64,000 bases of DNA from Cognataquiflexum rubidum (GTDB lineage: Bacteria > Bacteroidota > Bacteroidia > Cytophagales > Cyclobacteriaceae), in contig NZ_JAKZAL010000009.1 of assembly GCF_022538115.1 (NCBI RefSeq), positions 124,001-188,000 on the forward strand, given 5' to 3'. Both the position numbers and the translations under genes were made by a program. Under the pieces are notes generated by a model. It worked only from the letters and a program-made list of their open reading frames with translations. It was not told the origin of the DNA and ran no database searches. This document shows positions 54,458 through 63,389 of this stretch, one piece after another (the first letter of the stretch is position 1; every line of letters begins with the position of its first letter).

Positions 54458-55370
54458 CCTCTGAGCCCTCAGTGCGCTCTGTGGTGATTTATTTCTTTCA
54501 CCTCAACGCTCTCTTGTTTTTGGAGGGAAGCAAATTCGGTTTTGAGATTACTTCGGCCAAAAATCGAATCTTTTCTTTCCCCATCTATACTACCAAGATT
54601 TGACCGCTACGCGGTCTTCCTTCGGCCATTTTCTCTGGGGCCTCAGTGAGCTCTGTGGTGATTTTTTTTCTCTACCCTCAACTCTCTCTTGTTTTTGGCA
54701 GGAAGCAAATTCGGATTTGAGATTACTTCTGCCAAAAATCGAATCTTTTCTTTCCCCATCTATACTACCAAGATTTGACCACTACGTGGTCTTCCTTCGG
54801 CCATTTTCTCTGAGTCCTCAGTGCGCTCTGAGGTGATTTTTTTTCTCTACCCTCAACTCTCTCTTGTTTTTGGCGGGAAGCAAATTCGGATTTGAGATTA
54901 CTTCTGCCAAAAATCGAATCTTTTCTTTCCCCATCTTTACTACCAAGATTTGACCACTACGTGGTCTTCCTTCCACCGCTTTCACTGGGGCCTCCCTCAG
55001 TGAGCTCTGAGGTGATTTTTTTTCTCTCTCCTCAACTCTCTTGTTTTTGGAGGGAAGCAAATTCGGATTTGAGATTACTTCTGCCAAAAATCGAATCTTT
55101 TCTTTCCCCATCTACACTACCAAGATTTGACCACTACGCGGTCTTCCTTCGGCCATTTTCTCTGAGTCCTCAGTGCGCTCTGAGGTGATTTTTTTTCTCT
55201 ACCCTCAACTCTCTCTTGTTTTTGGCGGGAAGCAAATTCGGATTTGAGATTACTTCTGCCAAAAATCGAATCTTTTCTTTCCCCATCTATCCTACCAAGA
55301 TTTGACCACTACGTGGTCTTCCTTCCACCGTTTTCTCTGGGGCCTCAGTGAGCTCTGTGGTGATTTTTTT
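54458..55370. repeat. Tandem array of a 175-bp structured repeat, five copies plus a partial sixth
   Basis: The landmark GACC(A/G)CTACG(T/C)GGTC occurs at 54602, 54777, 54952, 55129 and 55304, so the unit is 175, 175, 177 and 175 bp. The partial sixth copy runs to about 55370. Each unit can form up to three hairpins: CCTCAG-N6-CTGAGG followed by TGATTTTTTTT on the plus strand (terminator-like); TTTTTGGC paired with GCCAAAAA about 35 bp later; and the GACCAC/GTGGTC landmark. The period is not a multiple of three, so open frames across it are accidental. It separates UnbV copy 3 from the small lipoprotein gene, all read leftward. Confidence 0.9.
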
Positions 55371-55415
55371 CTTTCACTTTCTACCTCCAACCTTTAACCT
55401 CTTACTATTTCCAGC

Positions 55416-58400
55416 TCATTTCACCAATTCCCACACCACAGGTACATCATTATTCCTGCTCACCACAATTCTATTTCCTTTCGCTGTTTTGATGCTTTTG
55501 ATATCCCTGATTTCTCCACGGACAAAGAATCCGGATTGATTGGCAGGAATCACCCGAAGGTCTTTTTCTGTGGTTCCTGACAGGTGCCAACCGAAACTCC
55601 CCATATTGATCCCCAACTCAGGTTTGATCCGGCTTTGGTTTCCCCCGAAGAGGAGATTGATTTTTCCCAAATCATCTTTGAAGGAATGGATAGCATAGAC
55701 CGGGCTGCTTTGGATGGGATAGGGCAGAATTGCTTTTGCAAATGTACCATTTCCCTGATTGATAAACAGGCTCGTTTCTAAAGTATGTACGTTCAGGACC
55801 ATGTTTCGGGACAAAATCTCCTGTGGAAATAAGTCCTCCAATCTTTTGTTTTTGTAAGCATCATAAGTCAACAATTGCTTTCGTAAGGCAGGCAATTGCT
55901 TGATCAAAGTGGATTTTAATACCAAAGGATAAGTACTGTCCCCTTCATATTGTGTCATGATTTGCTCTATACTTCCGTTTTGGTCGTAGTCGTTGATTTG
56001 TAATTGCAAGGGTTTTTCAGAAGAAGCTTGGAGACGTGTATTGGTTCCTGAATTTCCCGCCAGAATATCCGGCAGGCCGTCTCCGTTGACATCTGCTACG
56101 TGGAGGGTATTCCAAAGACCTCCTGTATTTTCAAATCCAAAGGCAGCGGACACATCGGAATATTTCCCATTGGTTTTCTTAAATACCCTGAGTGGCATCC
56201 ATTCCCCGGCTATCAGAATTTCGGCTGTCCCATCCCCATCCAAATCCCCGATCCAGGCGTCTCTTGTCATTCCGATATTCTTCAATTCCGGAGCAAACTC
56301 CATGGTTTTATCCACAAAAACAGCATTGCCCTGATTTTCCAACAGGGTCACATCACCCGGTACACCATAGGCAAATGGCACTGTTCTCGTTCCGATCAAA
56401 AGATCCATTTCCCCATCTCCGTTATGGTCAAATGCCTTTGCAAAAGAGGAACTCTGAAAAACCATGGGGAGGCTTTCTTTTGTTTTGGAGAAATTCCCCT
56501 TTCCATCATTTAGGTAAAGCCGATCCAGGTAATTCATGTTAAAAGCACTGAATTCCAGACTTCCACTGACAACATAGAGATCCAAGTCGCCATCTCCATC
56601 CGCATCAAAAAACAACCCGTCTACATCTTCAGCTAAAGAATCGGCCTCAAATGTTTGGTGGAGTTGAAAGTCTCCCGAGGCCTTTTGAATAAATACTGAG
56701 GAGGCCTGTCCTTTTGCACCGGGAAGGAAAAGGTCATCGAGTCCATCTGCATTGATGTCACCGACAGCTATTTTTGGTCCTTCATTGGAGATCATATGGA
56801 ACCGCAGCCTGTCTCTGTCAAAATCAATAAAATCACTTTCGCGATGCTTCCATGGAAGTTTGATGGAAGAGGGTAGGAGGAGGGGATTTGTAGCCGCCTT
56901 GACAGATTTCCAATCTTCAGTCGCTGTGGAAGGGTCCAATACCAACAATTGATCCGGTAAAACATCGGTTAACTTTGTTGTTTTTCCATTTGGCCAAAGG
57001 ACGATCACGGAATCAATTTTCTCTACCTGACCGAGTCCAAAATGGAGCCTGTGGTCTACGGAAGACATATAGCCTTTGACTGGATTGTGCTCCGCATAGA
57101 ACAGGTCATTTCCTGCAAAAAGTGTCACTTGGGTTCCAAATTGTCCTTTGAGTTCCAACTGAAGGAAATTGTTCTTGTTGATTTCTCTGCTGTTGTTTTT
57201 AAATACAGCCACTTCGCCGTTTAGGTTATTGACCACAAGGTCCAAATCACCGTCATTATCAAGGTCTGCATAAGCCGCCCCGGTAGAAAAGGTCAATTGC
57301 TCCATTCCTGATCCTGCAGCTATGTTTTTGAACTTGAAATTTCCCTCATTATGAAACAGAAAATTCATCTGAGGATTGGAAGGGAACTCATCGATCATCT
57401 TGGTCAATAGGATACTGTCCCGTCTAAATTGGGCGATCAGGTCTTGGTTGTTGACATAATAATCGACATAATCAAAATCTGTCAGGTCTTTGACAATGCC
57501 ATTCGCTACAAAAATATCTTTGAGTCCGTCATTGTCTGTGTCAAAAATCAGGGCCCCCCAACTCCAATCCGTAGCATGAACGCCGGATTGTCTGCTGATT
57601 TCTGAAAAATGAACCTGATTGCTATTGGGTTGGAAACCTAGGTTTCTTTGAAGTGTGTTTCTGGTAAACTGATGGAAATATCCCCCCGCAACATTGGCTT
57701 GGTACTTGTCCCATTCCTCAAATGGGGTTTTGGTTTTTACCCTTGCCATCGTCGCCGGTAGCATTTCAGTGACAAAGACATCCTGCCAACCGTCATTGTC
57801 CAAGTCGGCGATGTCGGCACCCATCGAACCCATGCTGATTTCAGTAAGCATGCTTTCTAGGGATTCGGTAAATGTACCGTCGCCATTGTTGATATAGAGG
57901 TAATCTTTTTCAAAAAAATCATTGGAAACATACAAGTCCGGCCAACCATCCTTATTGAGGTCAGCTACTGTCACACCCAATCCATAGCCGATGGCAGAAC
58001 CATAAATTCCCGCCGATTCGCTGACATCGGTATAATTTCCGCTGTCATTTCGGTAAAGCTTATTTCCACCAAAAGGATCTCGGTTATCTCTTTGTCCGAT
58101 CCGGAGGTCATTTACGCCGATAGACCTCGCGGAATTGTTTAACAGATACATGTCTAAATCGCCGTCTTTGTCATAGTCAAAAAATACGGCGTGCTGGGAA
58201 AGTCCTTCATCGGCGATTCCATATTCCTTGGCTTTCTCGGTGAAGGTCAGGTCACCGTTGTTGATAAAAAGCTCATTGTATCGCTGAGGTCCGCCCAAAG
58301 GTCCCGATTTACAGACATAGATGTCCAGCCAGCCGTCACCGTTGATATCGGCCATGCTGACTCCTGTAGACCAGATTCCTGGTACAGCCAACCCTGCTTT

Positions 58401-58718
58401 GTCAGTAATATCTTCGAATTGAAAATTTCCCTTGTTGAGGTAAAGCTTATTTTCCTGTTGATTTCCTGATAAAAAAACATCAACCAAACCGTCATTGTTG
58501 ATATCGCCAAGTGCTACCCCTGCTCCGTTGTAAAAATTTCTAAAAAGATATGGGTTGAATTTTTCATTATAGTCAAGGTTATTATTGAAGTCGATTCCGG
58601 TCTTTTCTTTTTCCATCAACTCAAAAAGTTTCAATGTCTCTTCCTCTTTTTTGGAACAGGAAAACAACAATAGCAAGGAGGGAATGAGAAGGAAGTAGCG
58701 GCTGATCACCAATGACAT
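55416..58718 (-). CDS. VCBS/FG-GAP repeat protein with ASPIC/UnbV domain (CRTAC1 family), copy 3
   Basis: This 1100-residue lipoprotein has signal MSLVISRYFLLIPSLLLLFSC (Cys21), a calcium-loop propeller (DINNDGLVDVFLSGNQQENK onwards), an ASPIC/UnbV domain at about residues 530-600 (FGTQVTLFAGNDLFYAEH, SSVDHRLHFGLGQ, WPNGKTTKLTDV) and a second propeller (DINADGLDDLFLPGAKG, DADGDGDLDLYVVSG). The frame is open to 58814, but that would translate through the terminator hairpin of susD; ATG 58718 gives a proper lipoprotein signal. It is the gene nearest the SusC/D pair and may be partly transcribed by read-through from it. Confidence 0.9.
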   Translation of the reverse strand: MSLVISRYFLLIPSLLLLFSCSKKEEETLKLFELMEKEKTGIDFNNNLDYNEKFNPYLFRNFYNGAGVALGDINNDGLVDVFLSGNQQENKLYLNKGNFQFEDITDKAGLAVPGIWSTGVSMADINGDGWLDIYVCKSGPLGGPQRYNELFINNGDLTFTEKAKEYGIADEGLSQHAVFFDYDKDGDLDMYLLNNSARSIGVNDLRIGQRDNRDPFGGNKLYRNDSGNYTDVSESAGIYGSAIGYGLGVTVADLNKDGWPDLYVSNDFFEKDYLYINNGDGTFTESLESMLTEISMGSMGADIADLDNDGWQDVFVTEMLPATMARVKTKTPFEEWDKYQANVAGGYFHQFTRNTLQRNLGFQPNSNQVHFSEISRQSGVHATDWSWGALIFDTDNDGLKDIFVANGIVKDLTDFDYVDYYVNNQDLIAQFRRDSILLTKMIDEFPSNPQMNFLFHNEGNFKFKNIAAGSGMEQLTFSTGAAYADLDNDGDLDLVVNNLNGEVAVFKNNSREINKNNFLQLELKGQFGTQVTLFAGNDLFYAEHNPVKGYMSSVDHRLHFGLGQVEKIDSVIVLWPNGKTTKLTDVLPDQLLVLDPSTATEDWKSVKAATNPLLLPSSIKLPWKHRESDFIDFDRDRLRFHMISNEGPKIAVGDINADGLDDLFLPGAKGQASSVFIQKASGDFQLHQTFEADSLAEDVDGLFFDADGDGDLDLYVVSGSLEFSAFNMNYLDRLYLNDGKGNFSKTKESLPMVFQSSSFAKAFDHNGDGEMDLLIGTRTVPFAYGVPGDVTLLENQGNAVFVDKTMEFAPELKNIGMTRDAWIGDLDGDGTAEILIAGEWMPLRVFKKTNGKYSDVSAAFGFENTGGLWNTLHVADVNGDGLPDILAGNSGTNTRLQASSEKPLQLQINDYDQNGSIEQIMTQYEGDSTYPLVLKSTLIKQLPALRKQLLTYDAYKNKRLEDLFPQEILSRNMVLNVHTLETSLFINQGNGTFAKAILPYPIQSSPVYAIHSFKDDLGKINLLFGGNQSRIKPELGINMGSFGWHLSGTTEKDLRVIPANQSGFFVRGEIRDIKSIKTAKGNRIVVSRNNDVPVVWELVK

Positions 58719-58775
58719 TAGGAAAGGATTAATTTGGGATACTGGATTTTTCACAAATTCGAAGGTATCCATTAA

Positions 58776-58808
58776 ATCAAAAAGAAGTGCACGTAAGTGC
58801 ACTTCTTT
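58776..58808 (-). terminator. Terminator-like hairpin between susD and UnbV copy 3
   Basis: On the minus strand AAAGAAGTGCAC (58808-58797) pairs perfectly with GTGCACTTCTTT (58792-58781) over a 4-nt loop, followed by TTGATTT. It lies 28 bp beyond the susD stop. Confidence 0.85.
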
Positions 58809-58835
58809 TCTCATTCTGATTTCAAAATATAGGGA

Positions 58836-60353
58836 TTAATATCCTGGATTCTGTTTCAAGTTAGGGTTAATTTGCAACTGGGCTTGAGGAATTGGAAACA
58901 AGGCCCTGAATGCCTGAGAAGTTGGCTTCTCCCACCATGCGGCAGTATATCTTCCAAATCTGATCAAATCTGATCTTCTTTGACCTTCGGCAAAGAATTC
59001 TCTTCCTCTTTCTGCCAATAGGATATCAGCATTTAAAGTTGTCAATGCAGGAGCCGATGATCTAGCCCTGATCTGATTGACCAAAGCAATGGCATCAGCA
59101 GTTCTTCCAAGTTTCCAAGCACATTCTGCTTTCATTAAAATCACATCGCCATACCTGAAGATAGGGAAGTCATTGTTCAAGTTGGGAGCAGATCCTAGAG
59201 GAATTTCGAATTTGTTGATTCTTGTTCCCGCCTGTCTGAATGCATTTGGTGCCAATTGATTGATATTTGGAGTGAAATTCAAGACAGGTCCATCAGGATC
59301 ATTTGCCTCTGCTGCACCATCGGTAAGTACAACTCCTGTAGAAGATCTTTGTATACCTTCTCTCAATGATCCTTTTCTTAGGTCACCAGTTTCGAAACTA
59401 TTGTAAAATTCTTCCAATGCGGTATAACCATTCCAAGGCTGATCTACCAAGTTAAATGTAGCTTGATTTGAATAGTGGAAAGTCATTTGGTGGATATTGA
59501 ATCCCCCGGCGTTGTTTGCATCATAAGGAAGTGTAAACATATTCTCAGTTGAATTCGCATTCGTCGCTGAGAAATTTTGGAAGAAGTTTGGTGTCAAACT
59601 GTACTGACCTGAATTGATAATTACATTCAAAGCAGCTTCAGCCTCAGCCCATTTTCCTTTACTTGGATCCGCCACACCTGGTGTAGCGCTCAAATAAATT
59701 TCTGCATTGAGGTAAAGCTTGGCCAAAATCATATGTGCAGTCCAATAATTCAAATTGGTCTTCACATTGGTTTTAGGAAGCAACTCTACATTGTCCTTGA
59801 TACTACTTTCGATGAAAGCGAAAACTTCAGCCCTTGTGTTTTGAGCAGGATCTCCTGATCTGTCAGTTTCCACAATGATGGGAACATTTCCGAAGTTATC
59901 AATCAACCAAAGGTAAGCCAAGGCTCTCAGGATCCTCAATTCAGCACCTAAGGCTTCTACATCAGGGTATTGTTGCAACAATAAGTTGGACTCACCCACG
60001 ATTCTAAAGCAATATATCCAAGCACCGTTATAAGCACCGTCACCTACAGCCCAAGTATGTCTGTGGTTTCTTAGCCAGATACCACCGTCTTCCCAGTCAG
60101 CACCTTTTTGAGGAATAGCCAATTGGTCAGAAGAAACTTCGTTGATACTCCACATACCTCCGTGACCTCCCCAGTTGCCGACTACGGCAGCATAGGCAGA
60201 TTGCTTCAGTACTTCAATCAACTCGGGACGAGGGCTGTTTGCCAAATCGTCTTGAGTTACCCCTGTCAGAACTTCTTGTTCTAACTCCCAGCACGATCCC
60301 ATGGTAACTGCCATAAGACCTCCAACAAATAATGATTTAATTGATCGTAACAT
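58836..60353 (-). CDS. SusD/RagB-family nutrient-binding outer-membrane lipoprotein
   Basis: This 505-residue surface lipoprotein has signal MLRSIKSLFVGGLMAVTMGSC (Cys21) and the helical TPR-like SusD fold. SusD signatures are LEQEVLTGVTQDDLANSP at the N-terminus, AELRILRALAYLWLIDNFGN (about residues 133-152), YWTAHMILAKLYLNAEIYL, and the C-terminal FPIFRYGDVILMKAECAWKL and RGREFFAEGQRRSDLIRFGR. It caps the partner SusC channel encoded 18 bp upstream and delivers substrate to it. The ligand (glycan, peptide or other) cannot be inferred. Confidence 0.93.
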   Translation of the reverse strand: MLRSIKSLFVGGLMAVTMGSCWELEQEVLTGVTQDDLANSPRPELIEVLKQSAYAAVVGNWGGHGGMWSINEVSSDQLAIPQKGADWEDGGIWLRNHRHTWAVGDGAYNGAWIYCFRIVGESNLLLQQYPDVEALGAELRILRALAYLWLIDNFGNVPIIVETDRSGDPAQNTRAEVFAFIESSIKDNVELLPKTNVKTNLNYWTAHMILAKLYLNAEIYLSATPGVADPSKGKWAEAEAALNVIINSGQYSLTPNFFQNFSATNANSTENMFTLPYDANNAGGFNIHQMTFHYSNQATFNLVDQPWNGYTALEEFYNSFETGDLRKGSLREGIQRSSTGVVLTDGAAEANDPDGPVLNFTPNINQLAPNAFRQAGTRINKFEIPLGSAPNLNNDFPIFRYGDVILMKAECAWKLGRTADAIALVNQIRARSSAPALTTLNADILLAERGREFFAEGQRRSDLIRFGRYTAAWWEKPTSQAFRALFPIPQAQLQINPNLKQNPGY

Positions 60354-60371
60354 ATTTATTTTGAGTTTATG

Positions 60372-63300
60372 TTATTTTAATGTAAACGTTAAGCCTGCGG
60401 TCCAAGTTCTGGGAACGAAATAGGTATTTCTTCTTTCGATGCCGGGAGCCAAAGGATTTCCACCATCTGTCCATCTTACTTCAGGATCTACACCAGAAAA
60501 CTGTGTGATCGTGAAAAGGTTTTGAACACCTGCATACAATCTGAAATTACTGATTGAGGCAGATTTGACCGGAAGGTTATATCCCAACTGTAAGTTATCC
60601 AACCTGATGAAATCCCCTCTTTCTAGATAGAGGTCAGAGAATGTCGGTGTGGAGGTCACAAGTGGGTTGGTTGGGGTATTTTTGGTAACGACTGAGTTCC
60701 AAGTGTTAGAAGATGCATCTGCATTTTCATAGAACCCTCTGAATGAATTATAAATCAAGTGACCGACACTTCCTCTTAGCAAGAAATTCAAGTCCCAGTT
60801 TTTGTATGCAAATGAGTTAGAGAAACCAAAGTCAGCAGTTGGAAGACCGTTCCCTAAGTTCTCAAATTCTTCAGGTCTTTCTGTGCTTAGGATATATTCT
60901 CCGTTTTCGGTCAATCCCAAGAATTTTGGACCATAGAAATTACCTATTTCTTCACCTACCCTGTTCCAAATGATTTCGTTGTTATTTTGCCCTGGAGATC
61001 CAGGTGTTGCCTGACGGATTTCAGGTAAGCTGATTGATCCTACACCGATCCTATCAATAGTAGTTCTTCTGTATATCGTGAAGTTTGCAGAAGGATTCCA
61101 AGTCACCATACCCAATTTTATATTGTTGACATTCAATAGGAATTCAAAACCCGCACTCGACAAATCAGCAATGTTTGCCCAAATGGATGGAGAAGTGTAG
61201 AAGTTTCCCGGATCAAATTCGTTAGGAGCACCTACAGGTACTTGCGTATTGAACAACAAGTCAGAAATATTCCTGGTCCAATAATCCATGGTACCGGTGA
61301 TTTTTCCATTCAACAAGGCGTAATCCAAACCAAAGTTGAATTCTTGCATCGTTTCCCACTTCAACTGAGGATTAGGATTTTGCAATTGATTTACGCCAAC
61401 AAAAACTGAGTTGATCGGTTCTGCTAAGTTCAATGGAATTCTGTTACCGTTACCGAAAATACCCAAAGCCAAAGTTGGGGAAGGAGGCAACTGACCTGTC
61501 ACTCCAAAAGAAGCCCTAGGCTTGAATTGACTAAACGGACCCATATCCAAAACTTGGGTCAAGTCAGCACCTGCGGTTACAGCAGGGAATACACCGGTTT
61601 GATTGTCTTTACCGAATCCTGAGTAGGTTTCAGCTCTTACAGAAGCAGAAAAGAAATAGGTATTGTTGTAGTTGAAATTGGCTCTACCGAACAAAGAGTT
61701 CAATACTGCTCTCTGAGCATAAGAACCCATATCTGTTCCCGGTCCAAATCTTAAACCACCCGCTCCAAGGTTATTAGGTCCTTGATCAAAAAGATATCTT
61801 GCTGAAGAGGCATTAAATCCGTTGGCAAGGGAAATCTGTGTTTCAGCACCTCCTAAGAATGTGAAATCCATTTTGTCAAAAATCTCATCTTGAAATCTGA
61901 TGGTACCGTTCAATATACTAGTTGTATTATTGAACAAATTTTGTCCCGCAGATCCACTGCGTCCAAATCCTGAATTGAAATCTTGGAAAGAGAAAAACTG
62001 GGTGGAATTCACAGTCAATCTATCTTCAGAGAATTGGGTAGCAATAACAAACTTATCACTCAGGTCATATTCCAATCTGTAAGAGTAGATAGCACTCTTG
62101 ATGTCATTGGTGAATTGTTGCTGATTGATTAATGCAACGGGGTTGAAATAATCAAACAACGGTCTTTGGAAATAACCACCAAAATCCCTGTTTGCATTTT
62201 TCAACCTTAATTCCTTTGCAGCTGCTGTTTCCTCGGCTGGATTATAATCTCTTTCAAAGATGGGAGCCGTTGGGTTATATATAGTGGCATATCTTACTGC
62301 TTCACCATTTACGTCTTTGGTGCTTGTTTGGGTATATGCTAAACTCATGTTCATTCTCAACCTGTTTTGCAAAAGACCATGGTTAAGGTTAAAACGTGTG
62401 TTCAACGTTTCTCTATTGGTGCCTTTTACAATACCGTCGTTATTTCGGTAGTTGACAGAAGCAAGATAATTGGTGTTATCAAATCCACCTGATACAGATG
62501 CGTTGACAGTTCCGTTCAATGCTGTCTGGGTCACTTCGTCCCTCCAATCAGTCCTTGAACCATAATCTATTCCGCCTCTAGCCACAAATTCTTCCGGAGA
62601 AAGAATAGGAATCAGGTTGGTAGGAACTTCAACAGCTCCGAAAGTATTGATGGTTACATTTGCTCCTCCTTTTTTGGTAGAACCTTTTTTGGTAGTGATC
62701 AAAATCACACCGGCAGAACCTCTTGTACCATAGATGGCAGAAGCAGATGCATCTTTCAATACGTCAAATGATTCGATGTCATTGGGATCGACAGCATCTA
62801 TAGAGGCACCAATTACTCCATCCAATACAATAAGGGGAGACTGATTCGCTCCAAATGAGGAAATACCTCTCAATCTCAAAGTTGGCTGTGAGTTGGGGTT
62901 ACCACCTGCACGCGTTACAGAAAGACCGGCTACTTTACCCTGAAGCAATTGGGTTGGGCTTGGGAAGTTACCACGGTTAAATTGCTCTGAACCGACATTG
63001 GTCACAGCAGAAGTGATTTCCTTCTTGTCCTGTGTACCGTAACCGATGACGACAGCTTCCTGTAAGCTTTGGATATCCTCAGCCAATTCAAGGTTAAAAA
63101 TACTTTGGTTTCCAATAGCTACTTCCTGCGCTGTAAAGCCAACGAAGGAGAAAACCAGAGTTTGATCTCCCGGTTCTACAGTAAGTTTGAATTTTCCATC
63201 CAGGTCAGTGGTTGTACCACGGGTGGTTCCTTTGACGAGGACTGTTACTCCCGGAAGGGGATCTTTAAGGGTAGCGTCCAGGATGGTTCCCGATACCTCC

Positions 63301-63389
63301 CTGCCTTGAGCAAAAGCCGAGGTCATACTGATTACCATCAGTACTGAAACCAGAGCAAAAGCCTTTAGTTTTTGTAAATAATTTCTCAT
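60372..63389 (-). CDS. SusC/RagA-family TonB-linked outer-membrane transporter
   Basis: This 1005-residue TonB-dependent channel has a signal peptide (LKAFALVSVLMVISMTSAFAQ) and an N-terminal carboxypeptidase-regulatory-like domain (VSGTILDATLKDPLPGVTVL). The TonB-box region is EAVVIGYGTQDKKEITSAV, the plug has PLIVLDGVIG and IESFDVLKDASASAIYGTRG, and a 22-strand barrel ends in TWTAGLTFTLK. The frame is open to 63482, but MRNYLQKLKAFAL at 63389 gives the normal signal. It is followed by susD after 18 bp. No sigma/anti-sigma pair, hybrid kinase or SusR is next to it within the window, and no N-terminal FecR-sensing extension is present. Confidence 0.94.
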   Translation of the reverse strand: MRNYLQKLKAFALVSVLMVISMTSAFAQGREVSGTILDATLKDPLPGVTVLVKGTTRGTTTDLDGKFKLTVEPGDQTLVFSFVGFTAQEVAIGNQSIFNLELAEDIQSLQEAVVIGYGTQDKKEITSAVTNVGSEQFNRGNFPSPTQLLQGKVAGLSVTRAGGNPNSQPTLRLRGISSFGANQSPLIVLDGVIGASIDAVDPNDIESFDVLKDASASAIYGTRGSAGVILITTKKGSTKKGGANVTINTFGAVEVPTNLIPILSPEEFVARGGIDYGSRTDWRDEVTQTALNGTVNASVSGGFDNTNYLASVNYRNNDGIVKGTNRETLNTRFNLNHGLLQNRLRMNMSLAYTQTSTKDVNGEAVRYATIYNPTAPIFERDYNPAEETAAAKELRLKNANRDFGGYFQRPLFDYFNPVALINQQQFTNDIKSAIYSYRLEYDLSDKFVIATQFSEDRLTVNSTQFFSFQDFNSGFGRSGSAGQNLFNNTTSILNGTIRFQDEIFDKMDFTFLGGAETQISLANGFNASSARYLFDQGPNNLGAGGLRFGPGTDMGSYAQRAVLNSLFGRANFNYNNTYFFSASVRAETYSGFGKDNQTGVFPAVTAGADLTQVLDMGPFSQFKPRASFGVTGQLPPSPTLALGIFGNGNRIPLNLAEPINSVFVGVNQLQNPNPQLKWETMQEFNFGLDYALLNGKITGTMDYWTRNISDLLFNTQVPVGAPNEFDPGNFYTSPSIWANIADLSSAGFEFLLNVNNIKLGMVTWNPSANFTIYRRTTIDRIGVGSISLPEIRQATPGSPGQNNNEIIWNRVGEEIGNFYGPKFLGLTENGEYILSTERPEEFENLGNGLPTADFGFSNSFAYKNWDLNFLLRGSVGHLIYNSFRGFYENADASSNTWNSVVTKNTPTNPLVTSTPTFSDLYLERGDFIRLDNLQLGYNLPVKSASISNFRLYAGVQNLFTITQFSGVDPEVRWTDGGNPLAPGIERRNTYFVPRTWTAGLTFTLK

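Noticed and set aside
54600-55188. Open frames in the tandem array (plus 54600-54836 and 54892-55188, minus 54818-55111)
   Set aside because: They repeat the same translated segment because the DNA repeats, shift frame from unit to unit, and show no start signal or family resemblance.
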